Positions 35,145 to 43,293 of a DNA stretch of 64,000 bases are shown here, piece after piece. Position numbers and translations under genes: made by a program. The DNA is from an uncultured Castellaniella sp. GTDB lineage: Bacteria; Pseudomonadota; Gammaproteobacteria; Burkholderiales; Burkholderiaceae_B. Where the stretch lies: assembly GCF_937988725.1 (NCBI RefSeq), contig NZ_CALKHS010000008.1, positions 186,001 to 250,000 on the forward strand, in the 5' to 3' direction. The first letter of the stretch is position 1. Each line of letters starts with the position of its first letter. The notes below the pieces were generated by a model. It was not told the origin of the DNA. It ran no database searches and saw nothing but the letters and a program-made list of their open reading frames with translations.

Positions 35145-37057
35145 GCGGCTTTTCGCCCCCGCTGGATCCGTTTCAGATGCACCAGCAACAGGGAAACGGC
35201 CGCCGGCGTGACGCCGGAGATCCGGCCTGCCTGGCCGATCGTCGCCGGCCGGGCGGATTCCAGGCGCTGACGGACCTCGGTGGACAGCCCCGAAACGTGC
35301 CCGTAATCGAAATCGCCGGGAATCGCGTGACCTTCCTGCGCGCGCTGGCGTTCGATCTCCAGGCGCTGGCGTTCCACGTAGCCGGCATATTTCACTTGGA
35401 TGCCCAGCTGCTCGACCTGATCGGCCTGGGCCAGCCCCGGGCCGGCCAGCGGAGCGTCGTCCAGATCGCGCAGCGACATCAGTTGCCCGTAATCCACGTC
35501 GGGGCGCTTGAGCAGATCCAGCAGGCTGGGATGGCGGTCCTGATGCTGCAGGGAAAACCGCTCGCGATCCTGCACGCTCAAGACGGCCGGGTTGATCCGG
35601 GTCTCCCGCAGGCGCTGGATTTCCGCCGCGACCGCATCGCGCTTGCGGCTGAAGGCATCCCAACGCGCATCATCCACCAACCCCAGGCGGCGCCCGATTT
35701 CCGTCAGCCGCTGGTCCGCATTGTCCTCGCGCAGGCTCAAACGGTATTCCGCCCGGGACGTAAACATTCTGTAAGGTTCAGTAACACCTTTAGTTACAAG
35801 ATCGTCGACCAGTACACCCAGATAGGCTTCCTGCCGCGGGATGACCCAGGGTTCCTGCCCCCTGCATCGCAAGGCTGCGTTGGCCCCCGCCATCAGGCCC
35901 TGCGCGGCGGCCTCCTCATATCCGGTCGTACCATTGATCTGCCCGGCAAAAAACAGGTTTTGAATGGCCTTGGTTTCCAGCCAGGCATGCAGATGCCGCG
36001 GATCGAAGTAATCATATTCAATCGCATACCCTGGGCGCATGATCCGCGCATTTTCCAGACCTGGCAAGCTTCGGACCAGGGCATACTGGATGTCGAACGG
36101 CAAGCTGGTGGAAATACCGTTGGGATAGATCTCACACGAAGATGCGCCCTCGGGTTCCAGAAAAACCTGATGACTGGTCTTGTCGGCAAACCGGTGGATC
36201 TTATCTTCGATGGACGGACAGTAGCGCGGCCCTACCCCCTCTATGGTCCCCTGGTCGCTGTACAGCGGCGACCGATCCAGGCCGGAGCGCACGATCTCGT
36301 GAGACCGTTCCGTCGTATGAGTGATCCAGCATGGCACCTGCTCCGGGTGCATATCTGCCCTGCCCAGAAACGAAAACACAGGCACAGGGTCCAGATCTCC
36401 AGGCTGAACTTCCGTCTTCGAGAAATCGATGGTTTTGGCGTCGATTCGCGGAGGCGTTCCGGTTTTGAGTCTGCCTTGGGGCAACTTCAGCTCTTTCAAG
36501 CGCTGCCCCAAACTGGTAGCGGGAGGATCTCCCGCGCGACCAGCCGCGTAATGAGACAAGCCCACATGCATCAGGCCATTCAGGAAAGTACCTGCCGTCA
36601 GCACAACTGTCTTGGCGCGAAAGACCAGACCGATCTGCGTTTTCGCGCCGACCACGCGATCACCTTCCAGAATCAGGTCATCGACAGATTGCTGGAAAAT
36701 CATCAAATTCTGCTGCGATTGCAGCATCATCCGGATGGCCCGCCGATAAAGAGAACGGTCCGCTTGCGCACGAGTTGCGCGGACGGCAGGGCCTTTGGAG
36801 CGATTCAGAATCCGGAACTGAATGCCAGCCAGATCCGTCGCCCAAGCCATGCCTCCCCCTAAGGCATCCACCTCTTTGACCAGATGTCCTTTCCCGATTC
36901 CGCCGATCGACGGATTGCAGGACATCTGACCCAAGGTATCCATGTTATGGGTCAACAACAAGGTAGCAGCCCCCATTCGGGCGGCTGCTAATGCGGCTTC
37001 CGTTCCCGCATGGCCACCGCCAATGACGAGAACATCAAATTCTTCGGAGTAATTCAT
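35141..37057 (-). CDS. mnmG: tRNA uridine-5-carboxymethylaminomethyl modification enzyme MnmG (GidA)
   Basis: A 638-residue FAD protein that, with MnmE, places the cmnm5 group on wobble U34 of several tRNAs. The FAD motif is VIGGGHAGTEAALAAARMG near residue 11. SCNPSIGGIGKGHLVKEVDALGG, PRYCPSIEDKI, the MRPGYAIEYDY block and GQINGTTGYEEAAAQG are all family hallmarks, and the C-terminal helical domain is complete. Its partner mnmE is 20 kb away at 57705. It heads the operon with rsmG, parA and parB and is next to the parS cluster. Confidence 0.98.
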   Translation of the reverse strand: MNYSEEFDVLVIGGGHAGTEAALAAARMGAATLLLTHNMDTLGQMSCNPSIGGIGKGHLVKEVDALGGGMAWATDLAGIQFRILNRSKGPAVRATRAQADRSLYRRAIRMMLQSQQNLMIFQQSVDDLILEGDRVVGAKTQIGLVFRAKTVVLTAGTFLNGLMHVGLSHYAAGRAGDPPATSLGQRLKELKLPQGRLKTGTPPRIDAKTIDFSKTEVQPGDLDPVPVFSFLGRADMHPEQVPCWITHTTERSHEIVRSGLDRSPLYSDQGTIEGVGPRYCPSIEDKIHRFADKTSHQVFLEPEGASSCEIYPNGISTSLPFDIQYALVRSLPGLENARIMRPGYAIEYDYFDPRHLHAWLETKAIQNLFFAGQINGTTGYEEAAAQGLMAGANAALRCRGQEPWVIPRQEAYLGVLVDDLVTKGVTEPYRMFTSRAEYRLSLREDNADQRLTEIGRRLGLVDDARWDAFSRKRDAVAAEIQRLRETRINPAVLSVQDRERFSLQHQDRHPSLLDLLKRPDVDYGQLMSLRDLDDAPLAGPGLAQADQVEQLGIQVKYAGYVERQRLEIERQRAQEGHAIPGDFDYGHVSGLSTEVRQRLESARPATIGQAGRISGVTPAAVSLLLVHLKRIQRGRKAA

Positions 37058-37115
37058 GGGAAAACAAAGGAGGAGTTCGCGACATTATACGTCTCTGAAC
37101 TCAGCAAGCCAGCGT

Positions 37116-37131
37116 TGTTTCACGTGAAACA
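37116..37131. promoter_or_regulatory. parS site 1
   Basis: TGTTTCACGTGAAACA, a perfect match to the bacterial chromosomal parS palindrome bound by ParB. The palindrome actually extends to 20 bp (37114-37133). It lies 59 bp upstream of mnmG and about 3.5 kb from parB. Confidence 0.93.
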
Positions 37132-37151
37132 ACATCAGACCGTGAACATGA

Positions 37152-37167
37152 TGTTCCACGTGAAACA
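37152..37167. promoter_or_regulatory. parS site 2
   Basis: TGTTCCACGTGAAACA. It differs from the perfect palindrome only by C for T at position 5, a substitution tolerated in the known consensus. Confidence 0.9.
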
Positions 37168-37205
37168 CCCATACCCCGATAAACGCCAGGGAGAGCATAG
37201 CGGCA

Positions 37206-37221
37206 TGTTCCACGTGAAACT
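37206..37221. promoter_or_regulatory. parS site 3
   Basis: TGTTCCACGTGAAACT. The central CCACGTGAAAC is intact; the last base deviates from consensus, so it may be the weakest of the four sites. Confidence 0.82.
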
Positions 37222-37259
37222 TCTGCGGTCCGCACGGAGGCAATTTACGCGAGCCATCA

Positions 37260-37275
37260 TGTTTCACGTGAAACA
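37260..37275. promoter_or_regulatory. parS site 4
   Basis: TGTTTCACGTGAAACA, identical to site 1 in its 16-bp core. The spacings between successive sites are 36, 54 and 54 bp. Confidence 0.93.
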
Positions 37276-37352
37276 TCAACAAAACAGGGCAGGGGATAAA
37301 GCTGTGGACAAGTAAGGGAAAACCGCGTACAACTTATCGAGCCATACAAAAG

Positions 37353-37377
37353 AAAAAGGCACTCAACGAGTGCCTTT
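37353..37377 (-). terminator. Rho-independent terminator of cspA
   Basis: A perfect 10-bp stem AAAGGCACTC/GAGTGCCTTT (37355-37364 with 37368-37377) with a 3-base loop, followed on the minus strand by TTT-rich sequence. It lies 21 bp beyond the cspA stop. Confidence 0.9.
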
Positions 37378-37398
37378 CGAAATCAACCGCGCTGGAAT

Positions 37399-37605
37399 TT
37401 ACAGCGGGCGGATCTCAGCAGCCTGGGGACCCTTGGGGCCGTCCTTGACTTCGAACTGAACCACTTGCCCTTCGTTCAGGCTGCGGTAGCCGCGGCCTTC
37501 GATAGCGGAGAAGTGAGCAAACACGTCAGAACCGCCGGCGTCCGGAGTGATGAAGCCGAAACCCTTTTCAGCATTAAACCATTTGACTTTGCCCGTTTGA
37601 GCCAT
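37399..37605 (-). CDS. cspA: Cold-shock protein, CspA family
   Basis: A 68-residue single-domain OB-fold protein that binds single-stranded RNA and DNA. RNP1 (KGFGFI) and RNP2 (VFAHFS) are intact, preceded by TGKVKWFNAEKG. The start at 37605 is the family start; the in-frame extension to 37650 is not conserved. The 268 bp upstream, up to the divergent aminotransferase gene, are AT-rich near the start and probably contain a long 5' leader of the kind used for cold-shock control. The gene sits between the parS cluster and the origin candidate. Confidence 0.96.
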   Translation of the reverse strand: MAQTGKVKWFNAEKGFGFITPDAGGSDVFAHFSAIEGRGYRSLNEGQVVQFEVKDGPKGPQAAEIRPL

Positions 37606-37873
37606 GATCAGGTACGTCCTAATAAAAGAAAGAAAACAACAATGAATCAAGAACGCGGAAACGGAACAGATCGTGCCTGAGTAGCGGTGAGCGACAGGGC
37701 AAGCCTACTGCGAGACGTGCGTGCTGCTTGAATTGCATTGCAACAGGGAGAATAACCACGCTTGCAAAAAAGTCAAATCATAGTTTTCCCTAAGTCAGAT
37801 TGTATCCGCGCCGGCTACGTCCTGCATGAATAATTGGCGAATTTCCTTAAAAAGTATTCCAAATCCAACATAT

Positions 37874-39046
37874 ATGATCAAACTAAAATCGAAACTGCCT
37901 TTGGTGGGGGACACCATCTTCAGCGAAATGAGCACATTGGCTCATCACTTGAATGCCATCAACCTGGGGCAGGGGTTTCCGGATTATCAGCCGGACAGCG
38001 ATTTATTGAACGCGGTATGCCAGGCCATTCAGCAAGGCCCTAACCAATACGCCCCCATGACCGGAGTGCCGGCGCTGCGCCAGGCCATTCGAGACAAGGT
38101 CATCGCGCACCAAGGCCATCCCTACGACGCGGATACCGACATCACTGTCACTTCCGGAGCCACCGAAGCCCTGACCTCCAGCATTCTGGCGCTGGTCCAT
38201 GCAGGCGACGAAGTCATTCTGATTGACCCGTCCTACGATCTTTACGCCCCCGTCGTGACATTGGCGGGCGGCACATCCGTTCGTGTCGCGATGAATCCGC
38301 CCACACAGGACAAGCCTCGATTCTCCCTGGACTGGAATGCCATCGCGCATGCCGTCACATCCAGAACCCGACTGTTGATATTGAATTTTCCGCATAACCC
38401 CAGCGGCCTGACGCTGCGCGAAGAAGATCTGGACGCCCTGGAACAGATCGCAGCCAGGCACGATTTCCTGATCATGTCAGACGAGGCCTACGAGCACATC
38501 GTCTTCGACGGCAACTCTCATCTCAGCCCGACCTCCCGTCCCGCTCTGGCCGCGCGCTGCATACTGGTGTCGTCCTTCGCGAAAACATTCCATGCCACGG
38601 CCTGGAAAATCGGCTACTGCTGCGCACCAGGTCCGATATCCCAGGAGATCCGCAAGGTCCATCAGTTCGCCGTGTATTCGGTAAACACGCCCATCCAGGC
38701 AGGAATCGCCGCTTATCTCAAACAGACACAAGCCATCCAGGGGCTGTCCGCCTTTTACCAGCGCAAGCGCGACCGACTGGTGCAGGGCCTGAATGCCAGC
38801 AGGTTGCGGCCTCTGCATTCCGAAGGCACGTTCTTCCTGCTGGTCGACACCAGCGCACTGGGCGAAGGCCTGGAAAAAGAACTGGCCATCAGACTGGCAC
38901 AAGAGGCGGGGGTGGCCACGATACCCGTCTCGGCGTTCTATGAGGATCCCGCATCACCGCGCGCGAACCACCAGCTGCTGCGCCTGTGCTTTGCCAAGCA
39001 GGACGCCACGCTGGATACCGCCATCGAAAGATTGGTGAACGTGTAG
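37874..39046 (+). CDS. Methionine-type pyridoxal-phosphate aminotransferase (YbdL/KAT-like)
   Basis: A 390-residue class I/II aminotransferase. Features are NLGQGFPDYQPD near residue 31, GPNQYAPMTGVPALRQAI, the cofactor-binding NFPHNPSG and DEAYEHIVFDG, and the Schiff-base lysine in SSFAKTFHATAWKIGY near residue 237. The wording matches methionine aminotransferase YbdL and kynurenine aminotransferase relatives. The start at 37874 (MIKLKSKLP) gives family length; an ATG at 37826 is less likely. Its coding strand is C-rich rather than G-rich, fitting a position left of the origin on the lagging-strand template side. Confidence 0.93.
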   Translation: MIKLKSKLPLVGDTIFSEMSTLAHHLNAINLGQGFPDYQPDSDLLNAVCQAIQQGPNQYAPMTGVPALRQAIRDKVIAHQGHPYDADTDITVTSGATEALTSSILALVHAGDEVILIDPSYDLYAPVVTLAGGTSVRVAMNPPTQDKPRFSLDWNAIAHAVTSRTRLLILNFPHNPSGLTLREEDLDALEQIAARHDFLIMSDEAYEHIVFDGNSHLSPTSRPALAARCILVSSFAKTFHATAWKIGYCCAPGPISQEIRKVHQFAVYSVNTPIQAGIAAYLKQTQAIQGLSAFYQRKRDRLVQGLNASRLRPLHSEGTFFLLVDTSALGEGLEKELAIRLAQEAGVATIPVSAFYEDPASPRANHQLLRLCFAKQDATLDTAIERLVNV

Positions 39047-39766
39047 GAAAGACTGCTGAGGTTCTCGGAGCGAGGCATCTGTTTGTCTTTATCTTTTATA
39101 TTTAACTGATAAGACTGATGGAGTCCTGTGGATAAGTGGCATAAATCACTTATTCTTTTAGAATCAGTTGCTTATGAAAGATTTCCCAGTGGATGACCAT
39201 GTGACCCCGTGATGGACCGTTTGGGGACACCTTTTCATCGATCCGGAAAAACCGGACTTGTGCATATCCCGTCCACCGATGATTCACAGCCCGCGTCCCC
39301 TCTGTTTATCCACAAGAGAGGGGGCCGATGAACGGAATTCCACTTCCTGACGGTGTGCTGAAAAAAACTTGCGTGCGGGTCCTGCTCGGACCGGACAGGG
39401 CGCCCGAGCCGGGCAGGCGACTTGCTGAAGTCGGGAGATGAGGTACCCCAGGTTCGTAGCTCGTCCGTGCCGTACCCCGGAAAGAGCCTGCAGGAAATCG
39501 GTCGAGCCCAGGCCCGGATCCATCTTCTTCTAACAATCTTCTATATATCTATAAGATAGTTGATGGATGCCTGTGGATAAGTGGGACAAGCTGGAAAGTC
39601 CCGCCGAATCAAGGCCGTGGCCGATTTTTTCCTGTGGTTTGTCGTGGGGACCGATGGGGGATGGATTGTGGACCGATTGCGGACTGTCCCCGGGTCGGCG
39701 ACTTATCGACAAACTGTCCCCAGGAAGTTCACGGCCCACCGCCCCTCTGTTTGTCCACAGCCCGGA
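39047..39766. other. Candidate chromosomal replication origin (oriC)
   Basis: A 720-bp stretch without a credible gene. It contains consensus DnaA boxes TGTGGATAA at 39127-39135, TTATCCACA at 39306-39314 and TGTGGATAA at 39572-39580. One-mismatch boxes are TTATCGACA at 39703-39711 and TTGTCCACA at 39751-39759. AT-rich tracts lie at 39081-39115, 39141-39180 and 39521-39563 in an otherwise GC-rich chromosome and could serve as unwinding elements. The plus strand is C-rich to its left and G-rich to its right in the lines I counted. It neighbours mnmG, parAB and the parS cluster. Replication start was not tested. Confidence 0.78.
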
Positions 39767-40816
39767 TCAGGTCGTGGGCAGTTGCTGTCCGTTGTCGAAA
39801 ACCAGTTGGCGTTCCGGCCAGAGCAGGGCGGCCAGGCGGTAGCGTGTGGCGCTGACGCGGCCCTGCTGCCGACGCTCGCTCCAGCGGGCGCCGACGGAAT
39901 AATCGATGCAGTAGGCCTGGCGCTGCGATCCGTGCCAGGAAGTGGGGCCGACATGCTGGAACAGGCGGCTGTAGCGCCAGTGATCCAGCTTCTCGGGAGC
40001 CTGGAACAGGCGCCAGTAGTGGCCGATGACGACGGGAGTCGGATCGGGATCCTGGTCCCACCAGGCGATGCGGTCCGAATAGCGCCATCGGTGGCCGGAA
40101 TAGAAGGGCTGGGCGCTGCGGGCTTCGATGCCGGATGTCATGCGCTTGATCGGGTTGAAGCGCTGCTGCAGGGATTCGAAATCGGCGACGGCGTCCAGGT
40201 AGGGGGGCGGATCGTTGGGGTCTTCCAGTTCGCGGCTCCAGCGTTCGCGTTCGGCGATGTAGCGCGCCCGCAGGTCGTTTTTTTCCGCCAGCTGCTGAAT
40301 GCGCAGATCCCATTCGTGGATCAGTTCCAGGATGCTTCCCAGGGGAGCCCCGGCGACGGATTCGATGGCGACCGGATCCCAGGCCGCATGGACGATCCGG
40401 AGGCCGGGCATGCGGATGGCCAGGGGCAGGCTGCAGAAAAAGTCGCGGATTTCGGGGCGCTGAGTAGCCGTGGCCCGGGTGAATGGCGCGTAATGCGGGG
40501 TGTCCGGGGTTTCACGGCTGTCGAAGAACCACCCGGAACCGTCCTTGGCGTCGTGGGCCAGCAGGTTGATTTCGTGGTTGCCCAGAATGGCCAGCGCGCG
40601 TCCCTGGTCGACCAGTTCGCGCACCCGCTGGATCACGGCCACGCTGTCCGGGCCACGGTCGCACAGGTCGCCGATGAAGATCAGCAGTCTGTCTTTGAGT
40701 GCGGGGTGATGATCGAGTTGATCCAGCAAGGCATCGAGCGCCTGGATCTCGCCGTGGATGTCGCCGATGATGGCCAACGGCTGTTCGGCCAGGGTGTGGA
40801 CAAGTGTTGGGTTCAT
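39767..40816 (-). CDS. Calcineurin-like metallophosphoesterase
   Basis: A 349-residue protein. The phosphoesterase metal motifs are GDIHG at residues 18-22, GDLCDRGPDS, GNHE, and a later VIGHYW. It resembles bis(5'-nucleosyl)-tetraphosphatase/serine-threonine phosphatase-type enzymes but carries a long insert (about residues 170-260) rich in Arg, Trp and Tyr that I do not recognise. The stop codon abuts the origin candidate. It is divergent from the fic gene, 76 bp away. Substrate unknown: nucleotide or phosphoprotein. Confidence 0.88.
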   Translation of the reverse strand: MNPTLVHTLAEQPLAIIGDIHGEIQALDALLDQLDHHPALKDRLLIFIGDLCDRGPDSVAVIQRVRELVDQGRALAILGNHEINLLAHDAKDGSGWFFDSRETPDTPHYAPFTRATATQRPEIRDFFCSLPLAIRMPGLRIVHAAWDPVAIESVAGAPLGSILELIHEWDLRIQQLAEKNDLRARYIAERERWSRELEDPNDPPPYLDAVADFESLQQRFNPIKRMTSGIEARSAQPFYSGHRWRYSDRIAWWDQDPDPTPVVIGHYWRLFQAPEKLDHWRYSRLFQHVGPTSWHGSQRQAYCIDYSVGARWSERRQQGRVSATRYRLAALLWPERQLVFDNGQQLPTT

Positions 40817-40892
40817 GCCCCTATTTTCCTTCGCGCCGGGATTGAGGACAATGGGAGGAATCCGGGGGGTGGGTTTTGCAGGAGACTGTCTG

Positions 40893-41513
40893 ATGAGCCG
40901 ATATCAGGTCAGCGGGTGGCAGAACAGCTATCAGGAAGGATCGGACGGCGAAGTTCTCAAGAACAAGCTGGGCATCGTCACGCGCGATGACATCAATCAT
41001 GCGGAACTGATGCTGCTGCGCAAGCTGTATGTCCATGTCCTGCAGCAATTGCCTCAGGGGGCGATCACGGTCCGCCTGATCCGGGAATGGCATCGCCGCT
41101 GGCTGGGCAATGTGTATGCCTGGGCGGGTTGCGAACGTTCGGTCAACATGAGCAAGGGCGGTTTCCCATTTGCGGCGGCCGACCGGATTCCGGCTTTGCT
41201 GGAGGATTACGATCGGTGCTACCTGGCCCGGTACACGCCGTGTTTCGGCATGTCGCGCCCCGACCTGATCGAAGCCATTGCCCTGACGCACGTGGAATTC
41301 ATCCTGATCCATCCGTTTCGAGAAGGCAACGGCAGGATCGCGCGTCTGCTGGCGGACGTGATGGCCGTGCAGGCCGGCCTGGGGCCGCTGGACTACAGTC
41401 CGTGGGAAGCTCACCGGTCCCATTACATCCAGGCCATCCAGATGGGGCTGATGGGCGATTATCAGTTGATGAAGACCTGGGTCGAGCGCATCGTGCCCGA
41501 AGAAGAAAACTGA
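40893..41513 (+). CDS. Fic-domain protein (probable AMPylator)
   Basis: A 206-residue single-domain Fic protein that would transfer AMP, or another nucleotide part, to a target hydroxyl. The complete active-site motif HPFREGNGR is at residues 140-148 with His140 as the base; the flap-like region SVNMSKGGFPFAAADRI lies around 83-99. No inhibitory (S/T)xxxE(G/N) helix is seen within the protein itself at either end. The start at 40893 gives MSRYQVSG with a GGAG site 9 bases upstream. A small ORF on the opposite strand meets it stop-to-stop and carries an inhibitor-like motif. The target is unknown. Confidence 0.9.
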   Translation: MSRYQVSGWQNSYQEGSDGEVLKNKLGIVTRDDINHAELMLLRKLYVHVLQQLPQGAITVRLIREWHRRWLGNVYAWAGCERSVNMSKGGFPFAAADRIPALLEDYDRCYLARYTPCFGMSRPDLIEAIALTHVEFILIHPFREGNGRIARLLADVMAVQAGLGPLDYSPWEAHRSHYIQAIQMGLMGDYQLMKTWVERIVPEEEN

Positions 41514-41708
41514 TCAGGCCGGACCGGAGACGGCCAGTTCCAGCGCGGGAAAGCGGCCGTCGGACAGCAGTTGGTTTTCGAGTTCCTGGATGGCCTGGCC
41601 GGTTTCGATGGCCGTCGAACTGGCGACGGCGCGGATGATGCGGCGCAGGTCCACGGCGGGAGCCGCGGCCAGCAGATCGGGAACGAGCGGAAGGGTGCTG
41701 GAAAGCAT
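41514..41708 (-). CDS. Small hypothetical protein with Fic-inhibitor-like motif
   Basis: A 64-residue ORF whose TGA stop abuts the TGA of fic on the opposite strand (TGATCA). The central helix-like segment RRIIRAVASSTAIETGQAI contains S31xxxE35T36. Fic antitoxins of the VbhA type and the inhibitory helix inside class II Fic proteins carry (S/T)xxxE(G/N), often in an AVASSxIEG context. The last position here is Thr instead of Gly or Asn. Known antitoxins are usually upstream and on the same strand, so the arrangement is unusual. I do not recognise the protein as a named family and the coding status is not certain. Confidence 0.55.
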   Translation of the reverse strand: MLSSTLPLVPDLLAAAPAVDLRRIIRAVASSTAIETGQAIQELENQLLSDGRFPALELAVSGPA

Positions 41709-41875
41709 GCCCCATTATACTTCGCATTGCGTGGAAGCCCCTGATTCCAGATGGAAAATTTGTATTCAAGGCGTTTGAATGCAGGGATTTCGAGACATTT
41801 CCTAAGGGTTATCTAAGTATTGCGATGTAAGGTCGCAGGCTGGCCGCTTTTGGCCAGTTTGAACAGGATGCTGGA

Positions 41876-42556
41876 ATGGGACATGTTCCTATGGATGCCG
41901 ATTCGGCCGATGGCAAGGCGAATGCGGCGACGCTCGATGCGACCTGGGCGCATCTGGCCAAGGCTCAGGTGCGCCGCCGCCGCGCACTGGGTATTCTGGC
42001 CGCCATGGCCGTCTGCGTGCTGCCCTGGGTGAGTTCCGCCTGGCCCGAATCCAGCTGGATGAACCAGGGCCTGGAATGGATCGGGCTGGCCTTCCTGATT
42101 CTGGCCGTGCTGGGACGCTGCGCCTGCATGCTGTACCTGGGGGGCCGCAAAGGCGCGGATCTGGTGGCCGAAGGCCCTTATTCGGTCAGCCGCAATCCCT
42201 TGTACGTGTTTTCCATCCTGGCGGTTTTCGGCATCGGGCTGCAGACGGGCAGCCTGGTGGTCGGGCTGGCATTGGCGGCGCTGGCCAGCCTGATTTTCCA
42301 TTGGATCGTCGGCGAAGAAGAGATCTTGTTGCGCCAGGCTTTCGGCGCCAGCTACGAGGCATATTGCCGGAAGACTCCGCGCTTCCTGCCCAAATGGTCC
42401 TTGTGGGAATCGCCCCAGCACGTCACGGTGGATCTGCAGGGCGTTTGGAATACCGTGCGTGACGCCTTGCCATACTTTCTTTCCATTCCTGTCTTCGAGG
42501 CCATCGAAGCCGCCCAACAGGCGGGATGGGTGCATGTATACTTTTTTCTGTTCTGA
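41876..42556 (+). CDS. Membrane methyltransferase, isoprenylcysteine carboxyl methyltransferase-like
   Basis: A 226-residue integral membrane protein with about five hydrophobic helices. The C-terminal half has the ICMT/PEMT signature: AEGPYSVSRNPLYVFSILAVFG, followed by a helix and EEEILLRQAFGASYEAYCRKTPRFLPKW, the pattern that binds SAM at the membrane face. Bacterial members methylate lipids or small membrane substrates, but most are uncharacterised. The start is uncertain between 41876 and 41891. The next gene encodes a soluble PmtA-like methyltransferase 59 bp downstream, suggesting a shared membrane-lipid function. Confidence 0.87.
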   Translation: MGHVPMDADSADGKANAATLDATWAHLAKAQVRRRRALGILAAMAVCVLPWVSSAWPESSWMNQGLEWIGLAFLILAVLGRCACMLYLGGRKGADLVAEGPYSVSRNPLYVFSILAVFGIGLQTGSLVVGLALAALASLIFHWIVGEEEILLRQAFGASYEAYCRKTPRFLPKWSLWESPQHVTVDLQGVWNTVRDALPYFLSIPVFEAIEAAQQAGWVHVYFFLF

Positions 42557-42615
42557 CCCAAGCGCATCCAAGTTTGCTCAAGTCATCTCTTGATCATCAG
42601 GCAACGGAGACCTGC

Positions 42616-43293
42616 ATGCTGAAGAACAGACAGATTGGCGCTATTCCGCTGGTGCGGAATCTGCGCCAGTATCAGGCCCGCTATCAGGCGGACATGCATA
42701 GACTGGCGGGACTGGTGCAAACCGTCTCGCCAGGACTTTTTCTACGGGAATGGCTGGCTCGTCCGGGGTCGGTCGGCGCCGTCTGGCCCAGTTCCAGGCA
42801 GTTGGCCCGCCAGATGGCGGCCCAGGTTCCCCTGTCGGGCGATGGCTTGGTCGTGGAGCTCGGGGCGGGAACCGGCGCGGTGACGCAGGCTTTGCTGGAC
42901 CGCGGCATCCCCGGCCGAAGGCTGTGGATCGTGGAACGGTCCCCCGCGTTCGTGCAGCACCTGCGCTACCGCTTTCCGGCGCTGACCGTCGTGGGCGGCG
43001 ATGCGGCCGACCTGGAATCCCTGCTGCCGGCCAACAAGAAGGTGGACGCGGTAGTGTCCAGCCTGCCGCTGCGTTCATTGCCTCCCGATGTCGTCGGCGC
43101 CGTTGTGGAACAGTGGCGGCAATGCCTGGCGATGGACGGCCTTCTGGTGCAATTCACGTACGCTCTGTGGGGGCGCGACATGGACTTGTTCGAAGGCTTT
43201 GCCGAAGACCCCAGCCGCTATGCCTGGCTGAACATGCCGCCTGCCCGGGTGCGCATCTTCAGGCGGATGGCGTTTGCCGGAAGCGGATCGTGA
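42616..43293 (+). CDS. SAM-dependent methyltransferase, PmtA-like (phospholipid N-methyltransferase)
   Basis: A 225-residue class I methyltransferase. Motif I is VVELGAGTGAVT (79-90), followed by an acidic residue in WIVERSP for ribose binding and by VVSSLPLRSLPP near residue 144, a phrase typical of the rhizobial PmtA phosphatidylethanolamine N-methyltransferases. FLREWLARPGSVGAVWPSSRQLARQM near the N-terminus is also characteristic. It probably methylates a phospholipid headgroup. Its end overlaps the sensor kinase gene on the other strand by 35 bp. Formal assignment to PmtA needs comparison with related rRNA adenine methyltransferase folds. Confidence 0.82.
   Translation: MLKNRQIGAIPLVRNLRQYQARYQADMHRLAGLVQTVSPGLFLREWLARPGSVGAVWPSSRQLARQMAAQVPLSGDGLVVELGAGTGAVTQALLDRGIPGRRLWIVERSPAFVQHLRYRFPALTVVGGDAADLESLLPANKKVDAVVSSLPLRSLPPDVVGAVVEQWRQCLAMDGLLVQFTYALWGRDMDLFEGFAEDPSRYAWLNMPPARVRIFRRMAFAGSGS

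Larger units (their letters stand above)
37058..37398. other. mnmG-cspA intergenic region carrying a parS cluster
   Basis: A 341-bp gene-free stretch. It contains four parS-like 16-mers (listed separately), the mnmG promoter region, a near-consensus DnaA box in reverse orientation (TGTGGACAA, 37303-37311) and the cspA terminator at its right end. No coding frame here resembles a gene. Confidence 0.8.

Noticed and set aside
39284..39536. Short open frames inside the origin candidate
   Set aside because: They lack ribosome sites and coherent protein composition, and overlap DnaA boxes and AT tracts; non-coding origin function explains the region better.
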